DNA of 50,413 nt from Hyphochytrium catenoides (Eukaryota > Sar > Hyphochytriomycetes > Hyphochytriales > Hyphochytriaceae): positions 1 through 50,413 of the forward strand of contig FLMG01001604.1 of the NCBI GenBank assembly GCA_900088475.1, in the 5' to 3' direction. Both the position numbers and the translations under genes were made by a program. Below, piece after piece: positions 23,721-35,406 of the stretch. Each line of letters begins with the position of its first letter. The first letter of the stretch is position 1. Under the pieces are notes generated by a model that ran no database searches, had not been told where the DNA came from, and was given only the letters and a program-made list of their open reading frames with translations.

Positions 23721-26700
23721 TTAGCTCTTGGTGCCAGGCTTTGTGATAAAGACGCCCTTGCCAAAGTATTCTGCGATCGTCTGAAAACCGTCCGCAGATG
23801 TCTCAAGCTGTAGCCATCAGGGGACAAACGGGACGATACGTGGAAAGAGAACAAAGTCAGATCTTTCTCTAATAGTCCCTCTTTCTCCGGTACTCTTTTC
23901 TCTCGACTCCGCAGCACCTTCCTTCTGTCCCAGCCCTGCCTACCTGCTGGAAGAACTGTTCATGATTGTTTGCCTTTTGCTCCAGGCTCTTTTTTAGCTC
24001 TATCACATGCCTATGATCCGGAGCGCACTGCACGCATTCTCTCTCCACCTCAGGAAGGCAAGAGTAATGATAGGAATGTCCGCAGTAAAAATGTATGGCT
24101 GGAAGATCCAGATCGCGATTGCAAAGATCGCACTTGGTGCTCTTCACGGGCAAACAGAGACGGAGAAAGTGAGAGAGTGAATAGAAGTGTATGAGTGACC
24201 TTAAAGGGTTGTTTGATGAGCGATCTAGAGGGAGGAAGAGAGACAAAGAAAGAGAAAGAGAGAAAAAGAGAGAGATGGCGTGTCGAAACAGCAAAAGGAT
24301 GGGGGCTGCCTCCACTTGACCTCATTCTCAAAGCTTAGGGATTCAGAAGACGAGGAATGCCCCAATTATCTCTCTCTCCACTGCTAACAACCCATCTCTT
24401 TCCTTTCCATATTTCTTGCTTCTCTCCCATATGTAAGGATGGACTCCGTTTGTCAAAGGACAACGTTCCCATCAAGGAGGAGAGGCAGTTGTTACCTGGA
24501 AGACGATAGCCTTGCTTTGGAGATCTTTAATCTCTCTTCTCATCTTCTCCGTGTCATTCGTCAGCTGCTCAATCTCTCTCCGATCCGTTGCTAAGAGCTC
24601 TTCTTCGTGGGACAGCCTCGCCATAACATATTCTTGCACAAGAGAGAGAGGAACTTCTCGTGCCTGAGAGAGGACCTGGATTACCTGATTAAAGGTTGAG
24701 AGTTAGCGAAGAAGGCCTGCAAGCAAGAACCACAATGGGCCGACAGGGATAGACAACCGACAAAAGAAAGGCCGCCTGAGTCTACATCATGCAATCATAG
24801 ATATAACTCTCGACTCGGAGGAAGTGACTACCTGGAGAGGAGGCAGGATATCCTTTTGGCTGATATACTGGAGCGCCTCTCTAATCTCCTCGAAGTGCTT
24901 TCCGCCCTCTCTTCTTTGATGAGAAGCGAAATGAGTTAGTATGAGGACCCATAAACTCGGATCTTTTCCTCCTTGCTTCTTGGCTTCTTCAATGGCTGCA
25001 TGGCTGTTCCCTGTCTCTAGGTAGTATTGGACCACCATGTGGTACATCGAGAGCTTGGAATAGAGGTAGAGCTGACCACGCTTGAAATCTGTCATCTAAC
25101 TCGCGGTTCGGAAGAGTAGGCCACGCAGCACGCAGATATATGTCAGTGCCAATGTAGAGAGAAGGCACAATGGAGGGAAACAGCCTAAGAGTCTGCAAGT
25201 AGTAGGGAATAGTTATTTGATCTCATGCATGGTCCGACAGCAAGTAGGTGAACAGCAACGAAGGGAGCAGGGAGAGATAGATGACTGCGATACAAGGACA
25301 TCTTCTTTGCTAACCGTCACGAGCCCTAAGGCGTGGTCTGCATTGTAAGCGGCATTGGGGCTGTCGAGAAGGTTCATGACAGCGTCTTCTGCCTCTTTCC
25401 TTGTTTTCTTCACCTCATCCTCTGGCACTCCTTCAACAAAAAAGGTGTGTCTCCAAGCAAGGAGAAGGATTTCCAAGAGAGTGTTGCCAACGTTCTCTGA
25501 AGCCCGTGTGTCCTAAGTAGCATAATTGCCAGAAGAGAGAGAGAGTATCCAAGGTCATGTGTCTGCTCTTTGAAGGAAACCCTTAACCTGCAACAACCAC
25601 CATCCCTTCAGGGACTTCCTAAGCTCGTACTCTTATCTACACTTCTAATTCAGAGCTTAAGCTTGCGAGCCACCGATTTCCGTCGACGGGCCCTCGAGCA
25701 TCCACGTAAGAATGTCCTCTACAGCCCGGGTTCCCTCCGACCGCAGTCTTGCTCCATGCATTTCCCTAGTCTACAGCTCTGGGCAACCCTCTCACTACCC
25801 CACGTCGATTCCGTGGCCATATTTTCAGTTAGAGTACTCTTACCTCTTGAATGTAGTACTCCAGGAACTGCCTTAGGAAGTCCGGATGGTCAACGTACAT
25901 GTTGATGAAGTCCTCAGCTAATGGTTTGGTGGGCTGCTGGGCAGGAAGCAGCTGCTTGGTGTCTAGATCTCTAGGCTGATACTTTCCCGTGCAGAGCTTC
26001 TTCAGGAGCTCCGTTGTCTCTTCGGGCAGGTGTGTGATAAGAGTCTTTCCATACATTTTCATGTACCTTTTGGAGAGGCCCACGGTCAAGAGGAAAGTAA
26101 GTAGAAGCAACATGAGGAAGGAGGGGAAAGAGTGAGATACATCTCTTTGGGCCTAAACTTGAGGCTGTACCGTTCACTTCGGAGCTAGTCAGCACTGGCA
26201 TACATTGTCTCTCACCACTCTTTCTGTTGCAGCTCAATACTCCGCCTCCATTGCTCTCGAACCCGCCTTTTCTGGTCTAAATGGCTCTTGATTACATGTG
26301 CACTTACTTTTCTACCTCAGTTGAAGGGAGAGATTGAATGTACTCTAGTGCATCAGCTACACGTTTACGGTCATCGGCTGAGAGGGCACCTTCATGAGCG
26401 TTCAGAGCCAGGTCTTCTAGCTCGATTTTCAAGTACCAGCTATAGGATGAAAGAGAGTGAGACCCTTAAGTGGTGGGATATCCAGAATACGCAGAGGCCT
26501 CCCTTTGTCCCTTCTCCCCACTTATGTTAAGCCTGCCCCCGATAGGACAAGTAAACCCCTTATCAAGGTGCCAAATATAACTCTGGCAGATCTATCTGCC
26601 CGTTTCTCTCACCTGTGCTCAGAATGCTTCTTGGCTAGATAGAGAGCATGCTGAGGGAAGCTCCCCTTTAACACGCTGATCGCTGTCTCTACATCAAACT

Positions 26701-29700
26701 TAGCTTCTTTACTTCCTCCATCTCCGAACAAAGGGGAGGACGAAGGCTTAGTCTTCTTCGCTATTGAACCGTCTATAGGGCAAAAGGGAGAGTTGTTTCA
26801 AGAAGACGAGAGATATTCTGGTGAGCGAATAATACGGAATGAGATTCCCATCCACTGGGATCAAACAATATAGTGGCCTTCTCTATGACTCTTTTGAGGT
26901 CAATCAGCTCCTACCAGTCAGTAATCTATTCACTCTCATTAAATATGGCCGTTACCTGATTCAACACCGGTGACAGAGGCGGTAGCAGGGTCGTCTCCGT
27001 GCCCCAAACCAATAAAGCTGTTCAGCTTACGAACGTCCTTGAGCTTGGTGTAGCAGTTCAGGAGAAGGGTGGTGTGGTCTGAGTTTGCCAGGTCCTGAGC
27101 ATTAAAGCAAGAGAGATGAGGGTGGATGAGTCAACACGAAGAGTTACCTGATCAGAAGCACAGAGATACAATTCTCAAAGTCAAATTGTACTTCGTTTTG
27201 GCTTCCAAGCATACAGCCGCAGACCGAATGGACGCAAAGTGTACGCAGCCAGAGTTGTCTCAATAGCCCTCTTCAAATTTGACGTTCGAAGCCGGAAGAT
27301 GGCTATTTTAGACGTCCCTTCGCTCGCCAAGCGCTTTGGCTCGCTGTCACTATCCCATCTCCGTACCTTGTCATGAAGTGCCTCCAGATAAGTGGTTAGG
27401 TTCTGGATACGCTGCGCACCTAAGAATCTTCTGATGACATAGGAAGGCTCCACATGCCCAATCGTCCGCATGTACTGGTTGATGGCCCCATCGTAATCCC
27501 CTTTCTGATACAGGTGGTCGCCGTACATTCGGAAAATGTCCATGATATTGGCGGCGTCGAGTTTGGCACTGCAAACGGCGGAAAGGGACAATAATAGTAG
27601 GAGACAGAGGAAGATGAGAAAAAGCAGCAACAGTGATTCGTGAGTAACTGTGATGAGGGCGGCGATATAGGGACATGGAGTCGGCCTTACTATGGGGTGG
27701 GAGTACGACGAAGGACCAAGGGTGATGGCTATGGCACAATCAAGGAAACAGAAGGAGAGCTATGGTGGAAGAGAACAAGGAGGTTGTGATTACCTATAGG
27801 CTAGTGGGATGGCAATAGAATAGAGGTTTTTTCTGTACAGCATCTCCAGCTTGGACTGGGTGTCCTTCTCTGTCAGCCTGTATACCTGGCGACCACAGCA
27901 TAACCAAGAAAAGGACTAATTAGCTAGATATTTTCCAACCTGACGAATTGGAAACAGGATCGGGTGGAGGTGAAGCGGAGTGATGCAGAAGGTAAACTGC
28001 CAAAACTGCAACCATGGGATGGACTTTCATATGGAAGAGCGATGGTTAGGTTTGGCAATCGAAAGCAGCAACTGGTGGTCGGGTGGTTAAGGAGAGGAGG
28101 AGGTCTCAAAGGCCTGTCATAGTCACCAAGAGCACACAGAAAAGTCTAAATGGTTGATGGGGAGTGAAGTGGCTCAATTCCGTCTCTCTCTCTCTGCCTC
28201 TCAAATCCGGAGACGGTACCTGGCCAAAAGAGGTGATAACAAAGATTGAACCCCATTCGCTAGTGATGTGCCGGGCTTTCTCCATGTCATCCGCCAACCC
28301 CGATATCCTGCTGCTGCCCACTAGTGTGAAGTTAAAGGCGGAGAACTTGTTCTGCAGGTCATACACTGTCACAACGTGGCGCTCGCGTGGATCCAAATGA
28401 ACCACCTAAGGTTTGGAGAAGTAGGAATTAGCAACGGGAATGAGGCGGACTGGCGACGGGGCTTCGCCAAGCAACACGAGAGTACAGTACCGATATCACA
28501 AAGTCATAGGAGGAGAAGAAAGCAACCATGGCAACGTGACTTTAGATGGCTGGAGGACTCTCCATACTAGATAGAAGCCTTACCAAGAGATAGTGTTTGA
28601 AAAAATAAATGTAGCGCTTGACTCCGTCATAGGCATAGCAAGGCCCACGGTCATCAGGAGTGTAGAAGTACACAGCGTCTTCCTGCAAGAGCAAGTTCAG
28701 CACAACGTATCCATAGTAACAGCCTTTGCCCCTCTCAGTGTGCTTGTCGCTCCTAAGATGAACGATCCGCTCTTTGGGGCTATTTTGTGGACCTGGGTAG
28801 GTGTCTTCTCTTTCCTAAATGAGGAGAAGCTTACCTGTCCTACAGCCAGCTCTCCTTTTTCATTAACGCTAGCGCAACTCCTTTCTATGCCTCTCTCATC
28901 AAGAATCCTGGCTCTCCTGGACGGTCCAGCAGCACCCTGCTTCCCACTGGGCTCATCTTGACTGTGAGAAACCGGGGAACCATAAGAGATATGAGATGGC
29001 TACAGAGATGCAACTGGTCAAGACATTGAGAAGTAAAGAGCCAGCTACAGTTGCGGAAGTATACAGCATTCACCCTTGTCAAGAACAAGGTGAAGAAGGT
29101 AACATCCTGGGAGTAGAACCGAAGAAGAGAGGGATTACTAGAGCGGAAGAGTAACGCTGACTCGTGAGAAAAGCAAAGGGAAAGTGGTCACTCACACACA
29201 GCAGTACGAAGTAAGATTCTTCTCCGTGCCAACATATAAATAGACTTTCCCATCCTTATCCCTAGTGCTCTTGGAGCTGATGGAGGAGGCACTGAAGCCC
29301 ACAAAGGTGACTGGTGCTTGAGTCGAGGAATGTAGCAGGATAGGCGCTCTCTTCTCCTTGCCACCCTACGAGACAAGTGAGATAGTTCAGACGGCGCGTT
29401 TCCAGACCAGTCATCTTTCATCAGTCATCTTCTGCCCTCTCTCATGGCTTTTCCTAGCAGCATGACATCTCTTGCTCTCATTCACTAGCCTGATATCTCT
29501 TGGGAGGTTATTGTAGTCGTTTCGCCTCTACGTCTCAGTTCTGATACGCATATTTTCATGCTGACAAGCCGTCAACCAAGCAGCACGCCAGGGAAGACGG
29601 CTAGAGAAGAGAGAAAAAATCCCTTACCTTGATGTTGCTCCTCCAGAGGATGACCTGACCATTCCTGAGCCCTATTGCCATCATGCTCATATCATCCATT

Positions 29701-31051
29701 ACATCAAAAGCCGTGACTGCTTCTTCGGGGAACTAAGGACAGAGTGCTATTATTAGCGTGGCCAGCAAGATCTCGCCAGCATCTGGTTGTTTCGTCGCCT
29801 TCCCATGTACGAAACCATGTCTGTGTTTCTAGTGGTCTCAGAGGCCTTTCTGAAGTGTTCTCCAAATTTCCTTGTTGCCTTTACATCGGACATAATCGTC
29901 CTTGCTTTCTGCTGAATCAGAGCTTTCCAGAGCATGACCTTGGACTGTGACAAGCTCGCTCCGTTGTCACTATTTTCAGGCGTCTAACCCATCCTCCTCC
30001 TCCACTGCTTCTTGTATGCATGTCCCTTTTTGCCTAGTGCCTCTTCTCTTTCCTTCTCTTTCGATTCCTACATAACAAGCCTCTCTGACCTTTGCAAAGA
30101 TCTTTATCTCCTGCATACAGATAGGGTTGCCATCTCTGTCTTGTCGGTCACTCCGCCAAACCTTTACAATAGCAGTCTCCCCCTCGCCAAAGCTCTGAAC
30201 CGAGTCCTAAAGGCAGAAGGAGGGGTTGATCACAAGAAGGAGTTAAGCATGAAGAGAAGGAACAACTTAGCTGACGAACGTCAACGCCCGGTAAGAAAAG
30301 GGAGAAGATAGAAGAGGAGATACCACGAGCTTTTCATAGAGCAACGTAACAAAGACAAATATGGCCGGGACTCAATAGAGAAAATCTCCGCCTCCCATGT
30401 GGCAGGAGGCTTCTTTTCTCCTGCATGTCGTTTTACCTCAGGGCGAGGAAGATTGCCCGCTAACCTCTTTCTCGCAGCTTCTGCCACAGTGGTTGTCTGG
30501 GATATCTCTGCTGGTGTTCGTGGGTCAATACCGTCGCCCACAGTCACAAAGACATTCCACCTACAGGTCAGTCAACTGCTTAACTTCTATCTAAGTCGTG
30601 CCTCAGGGACTACGCAGCAGGAGGGTAGCTAGAGAAGGACAAGAGTAGCGAGACTCAATTATGAGCAAAGCAGGACAGGAAGCAGAAAATGATGAGAGGC
30701 ATAGAAAAACAGAGAAGTACATGCCAACCTTTTGATCTGTTTGATGTAAGAGACAAACTTCGCATAGCCTTGGAATCGCTGGAGCTCTAAATCACGATCC
30801 ACAAGAGAGATGCCGCCCCGGTGGTCCCCAAAAATAAGCTTACCGCGGCCTCCATCAGCACAAGTGATCCCCAGAGCCTAAGCGTACGTGCAGCGGATCT
30901 CTCAGGCCAATGTATGGGCAGGCCAAACGACAATTGCAGATTTTGACGGTGTGGTCACGAACCATACCTGGAGCTCTGTGTTGATCTGGTTATTGGGTTC
31001 GTCTCTCAGAAGCTCCTTGTCAAAGAAGGCAAACCTCCTGAGCTGCGACAT
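23721..31051 (-). CDS. VPS11: VPS11, core subunit of HOPS/CORVET tethering complexes
   Basis: Twenty exons join in phase on the minus strand: 31051-30968, 30877-30729, 30560-30437, 30206-30090, 29732-29628, 29365-29196, 28961-28835, 28682-28584, 28405-28220, 27885-27794, 27568-27367, 27094-26956, 26772-26613, 26439-26308, 26066-25844, 25512-25315, 25095-24832, 24684-24496, 24141-23944 and 23807-23721. The product is 1014 aa (yeast Pep5 is 1029). It starts MSQLRRFAFFDKE, has an N-terminal beta-propeller region, then the clathrin-repeat region (MYGDHLYQKGDYDGAI, EPSYVIRRFLGAQRI, FDVETAISVL). A coiled coil follows, then a C-terminal RING-H2 (CDLCNRDLDLP, YCGHSYHYSC, CVQC). VPS11 scaffolds SNARE-mediated fusion at late endosomes and lysosomes or vacuoles. 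Exon 14 uses the gtaagt donor at 26307 rather than a nearer GT; only that choice keeps frame. Nothing appears broken. Confidence 0.96.
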
Positions 31052-31896
31052 ACTTCTTCACGCGCCAGGCTCCTGTGTGGCGTCTAAAGCAGCCACAGGT
31101 CTGCAGCTCTCTTCCCTGTTTGCCACTTCCCAGTCTCGAGGTCCCGATGAAGCTTCACCTCGAGGATCTGTAAGAAAGACTGTGGAAAGGCAGAAATTTA
31201 TTGGTCAAATGTCTGGAATGGGACCCAGATTTCAGCGACTTTTGGTAACTAAGTTAGCTATAATAGATCTCCCCCTTTCTCAAGCTGTTTGTTATCCCCT
31301 ATAAGTAAGTAAAGTACCAGTAAGCGATGAGCAACACGGTTATTATGGGTCACGATATTGGGGCCCACCCAGGTATGCATCAGAATGCATTTGGGATGAT
31401 CTTCCCATGCTGAAGATCGCAGGCTGAAGATCTCTACGAACAGCCCCGTTGGGGCTCCCGTTAGGGCTCCCGTTGGCTGATGTTAGCGCCCTCCGGGCGT
31501 ATCATCTCCGTCGGAGACGTAGACTGCACCAAGATTGCAAGAAATGGTCGTCTGCTACCGACTGTCAAGCTCCGCCGCCATGGATTAACCCGTTATGAGT
31601 GATGTTTAGGCCTATGGGAACTGCTCACCGCCGGGGAATGGTGTCCCCTACGTCTATGTATCTATAAAGAGGGAACAGCAATCAGGCTTACTCTGAATGT
31701 CCTTGAGGATGGAAACTTCCTCTCACCATTTACGAACTACAAGCCTTTGGCCTCTCTTTCAAGCTGACAGTAGAAGTAGTGACTCTTGGAAGAAAAAATT
31801 CATTCCTGCTTACTAGGACACGGCCCAGCCCAGCAATAACGTTAGACTACTGTCCGAGACGGATGACTCTGCTACGCTTACGCCTTTGCTAGAAGA
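31052..31896. other. Intergenic spacer with serial hairpins
   Basis: This lies between the VPS11 start and the lipase stop, both on the minus strand. It should hold the VPS11 promoter and leader and the lipase 3' end. No coding frame is convincing. The stretch 31375-31648 is listed separately for its dense inverted repeats. Confidence 0.6.
31375..31648. repeat. Cluster of six short hairpins
   Basis: Perfect or near-perfect inverted repeats follow one another: ATGCAT around caga (31375-31390); GATCTTC/GAAGATC around 7 nt (31398-31418); AGCCCC/GGGGCT around gtt (31442-31456); CGCCC/GGGCG around tcc (31487-31499); TCTCC/GGAGA around gtc (31505-31517); GGGGA/TCCCC around 6 nt (31633-31648). Overlapping direct repeats are also present: gggctcccgtt at 31452-31462 and 31464-31474, and gctgaagatc twice (31409-31418 and 31423-31432). 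The block could be a structured RNA, a remnant of a foldback element, or a regulatory region. I know no family that fits. Confidence 0.6.
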
Positions 31897-33882
31897 TTAA
31901 TCCACAGCTAATAGTGCTGTTTCAATGTTTTCTTGGGAACCGATGGACTCCTCGAAAGTCCCTCTCTGCAGCCGCAACTGCGGATGTTCTTTCATCTGTG
32001 CAGTGTTCACCCCCAAGCTCTGACCTCGTTTCCCTTCCGTTGATACGATGTCGCTGTTGTCTGTCGTGTTGCTTGCATCCTCTTTGCTTCCAACGTTCTT
32101 TTCCTCTTCCTTGCTAAAAGATGATCTCCACCCTTCTAGCCGCTCCTTAAACAAGGTGATGACCCTTGAGTAGATAAGCTCATGCGCATCCTGAGCCCAT
32201 ACATAGTCTAGGTGATTGTACACGTCAGTTGTCACATCNNNNNNNNNNNNNNNNNNNNNNNNNNNNNNNNNNNNNNNNNNNNNNNCCATAGTGATAGATG
32301 TTGCCCAGAAACCCATAGTCATAGCGCTGAAATCGGTTAGATCGCACGGCTTGGCCCCAGTGTGCAATGTTCTTTACAGATGTCCCAGCTGGGGTCTCTG
32401 ACACGTAGACTTGTATCCTCGAGACATTAACATGATGAGAGACGCCGCAGATAAGGAAGAGAGCATCTTCACAGCCTTCAGGAGTTAGGCGGCAGAGTCC
32501 TGGTGCCACCGTCTAGAGGACAGACACATGAGGAGAGAGCACTTTTAGCTAACTGGAGGTTGAATGCTGTATAGCAGAAGTAACAAGAGCAATCGTCCAA
32601 GGTGCAGGAAGGCGAAGCTAGAAAACAGGCCAAAGAGACAAGAGAAGGAGAGCAGTGTTCCGGAAGAGTAGAGAAGTAAACAGTGGAGTCTGTTAGGCCT
32701 TCCTAGAAGCCCAGTCATTTCTGGCTGCCAGGACTATGCGTTTCGTTTAGAGCCAAAGTGCTTCTTGCATATGTACCTCGAGGACTGTTTTTGAAGGGAG
32801 AAACTGCCTGATTCCAAAGTAGTTAAAGACCGTTCCTCCGTAGAGCTTCGATGCCACGCCCAGGAGGAGCGACTCTTGATGACCTACGAATGCCACTGGA
32901 GCCAGTGCGACGAAGAGTTTGATGTGTTTGCCGATATCGTAGGTTGAGAAGCTCTGCAAGGCAGCAAAGCAGTCTAGGAGTCAGCACCGTCCCGAGCGGT
33001 TTATATTAAGGAGAAGGTAAGCAGACCAATCCAGAAAGAGGTTCATCTAGGGCAGCCGTAGATAGCAACTCTCTATGCCAAGGAAGACAGAGCTGAAATA
33101 AAAAGATGCGTACACTTCCGGACAGGAACAGGATGAGGGTTCTAGGCAAGGGGTTACAAGCCCAGGAGCTAGCGTCAGACCATAATCGCAGTTGTGATTG
33201 ACCGCGCGCTTAACTGCTGCCATCTTATCTTACCGCAAAGGCCTGAGTTGTCCCCTGGGAATGTCCAACATAGCCAACTTGTTCATAGCCCGTCTTTTGT
33301 ACGACATATCGCACTTGAGCGGGCAGGTCATATCGAGCCATATCGTCGAAGGTAAAATCCCAGAACTCTTTAGAGTCATTGGCGAAGGTAGTGTGCCGCT
33401 TAGACCACGTGTTCCCGCGATTATTACCCATCCTAGCGTTGCATGTGTTAGATAGAGCAGTGAACTACGTACACAGATGACTGCAGGATAGGTGAGACGT
33501 GCCATGCCAGCGCTTACCAGACGTCGAATCCTGCATCATGCAGGATAAAGGCTAATGACTGATTTTTGAAGTTATTCACCCAGGTATAGCTGCTATCCAA
33601 GAGGCCATGCTGGAGAAACAATGGTGGGTGACCAGGATTTGGTATGCGAAAGACTCCTAGAACGTAGCCATCGTCCGTTGTTACGGAGTGGAACTCTATA
33701 GGATAGCCGCGCTTCTTCACAATGGCAAACATATCCAGCCCTACATCAGGATCCACCGCAGCATCTCTCGCATGGCCGCAGTGAGATCCCCGAGCTGAGG
33801 CAAATGACGACCCCAGCACAAGAGGAAGGAGAAGTAGTAGCAGGACGGGAAGAAGATGAGCTCGGCGCATGGGTCCACTCAT
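31897..33882 (-). CDS. Lysosomal/gastric-type acid lipase (alpha/beta hydrolase), gap inside
   Basis: Exons on the minus strand: 33882-33518, 33432-33234, 32953-32777, 32512 into the gap at 32285, then 32238-31897 to the stop. The protein begins with a signal peptide (a run of leucines at about residues 11-22). It shows the ab-hydrolase lipase features [10 protein letters not shown] (oxyanion hole), GNNRGNTWS, the nucleophile elbow GHSQG with Ser at about residue 180, [10 protein letters not shown] with the catalytic His, and an acidic C-terminal extension of about 75 residues absent from human LIPA. The catalytic Asp is not seen. It should fall between NIYHYG and YNHLDYVW, exactly where 47 Ns stand. 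The frames either side of the gap differ by one. Related lipases have about 45 residues there, so the gap is larger than drawn or hides an intron. These enzymes hydrolyse triglycerides and sterol esters in lysosomes or outside the cell. Confidence 0.92.
32239..32285. other. Assembly gap (47 Ns)
   Basis: Undetermined bases inside the lipase gene. The reading frame and the family length both indicate that the true missing sequence is not 47 bases. Confidence 0.98.
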
Positions 33883-35052
33883 CAGGACTCTCTCAGTCTC
33901 TTGGACCTTACTGAGGTTTGAAGAGTTAACCTAGTAGTTGGAGCCTAGATAACAGCCCGGCAGCTCTGTTGTTCTGGAGATGCCTGGCGTCAACAAAATC
34001 TTGTCTGGATCTGCCCACCGACGTTGATCCTTGCATCTTCCAGCTGGCCACAGCGTCTGCTCTCACCTCATTGTGTCAGTCCTGAGTTGCTTTGTCTTCT
34101 CGCTCTCTCTCTCTTCTCCTCTCGCTCAAGCCTGGCTTTGACATGGCCCAGCAGCGGGGACGACGCTGGCTGCTGTTGCAAGGGATGGATGTTGGACAGC
34201 GACTGTGCGTGGAGGATGTGACGTGGGATCTGGCCGTTAGCGACGTAGATCCTAAGAAATTTCTTGGCTGTCTTCAAGGATTCCTCCCGCCTAAATACGA
34301 CGTAACTGGGAGAGCGATTTATTGAATACCGTTAATATATATCTCTTACTTGGGCCAGGGGCAAACGTTCTTACAGCTAACATGATAGTCTCTGGCATAG
34401 CGACTATATAAGGACCTAGCTCTCTATTTTATAAGGGAGTATCTTGGAAGGCTTGTGATGGCCACGCAGGAGCAGCAGCTGAACAGCTGAACAGCGCGGA
34501 GCCCGATGATGATGAGCTGCATGATGCCGGAACTCCACCGTGCTGTCCGCAGTTCCCCTCTATTGGCGCTCTGCCTAGCATCTCTGTATCCTTCGGAGTG
34601 ACCGCGTGTAGAGAGGCAGACAGACAGCAGACAGGATGGGATTCTTTCTTTACATTGGCCTGCTCGTCGCTACGAACAAGGGCAACACATCATCCCTGAT
34701 TTGTAAAAGAGGTAGAAGCCGTTACCTTGTCATCATTATACCGAGCAGGTACCTTGTAGAGAAGGACAGGACAATTGACGTTGGTCGAAAATGTGAGCTT
34801 TGCGTGGAAGATAGGAACTGGGACAATCAGCAGCAGCAGCAGCTTCCAGTCTTGTTTTGATCAAATATCATACGCTGCTAGTGCAGATAGTAGACCGATG
34901 CCGCTGGTACAGATGTCAGGATGATAGCCTTTTTCACTCAGCGCAGCGTTTGGGCGATTAGTCCCAGCGTCCGTCCTTAGAACTTCATGTAGATACAGCG
35001 TTCACCAAAGCTCAAGAGAAATCCAATGATCTCTGCTTGACAATATCAGCAC
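33883..35052. other. Intergenic region upstream of the lipase gene
   Basis: Contains pyrimidine-rich sequence near 34080-34130 and a 77-codon plus frame at 34092-34325 (includes VDPKKFLGCLQGFLPP) that I cannot assign. A second small plus frame at 34636-34860 ends in a CAG-type glutamine run. A tandem duplication, gaacagct, appears near 34478-34490. No gene is supported. Confidence 0.45.
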
Positions 35053-35406
35053 TGTTAACTTAGTTGTTTGTAGATGCATGGACAAGTCATATCATCCTGT
35101 TCTTCTGAATGGTGGGAAGATACTCCTGTCTCACTGTTCATCTACTGCTGACTATTACTCTTGTCTTCATTCTCTTCTGTCCTGTCAGAGTCTGGCTCAC
35201 AGGCGAACTACTACTGCTGCAATGCCCCTATTACTAGACTTGCCCCTACACCTACCAAGGGCGTACATAGTTCTCGCAACTCTTACTTACTAAGATTGCA
35301 TCGCTGCCAGCCTTCCGTTGTCAGCAGTAGTCAGTCATTTGCCTTACAGCCAGCAGAGTAGACAGAGCTGAATAAGGCGCAGGGCAACAACTACTACTAC
35401 AGCACA
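35053..35406 (-). repeat. Putative 3' LTR of the copia remnant
   Basis: On the minus strand a purine-rich tract (acaaaggaggagaa) just after the polyprotein remnant is followed by sequence beginning TGTGCTG at 35406 and ending GTTAACA at 35053. The TGT...ACA ends and the position fit an LTR of about 350 bp. No matching 5' copy exists in the window, so this is an inference from ends and context. Confidence 0.35.

Noticed and set aside
26820-26920. Possible extra VPS11 exon (reads ELIDLKRVIEKATILF on the minus strand)
   Set aside because: Its acceptor would enter in the wrong phase, while the flanking exons join perfectly without it and match VPS11 continuously.
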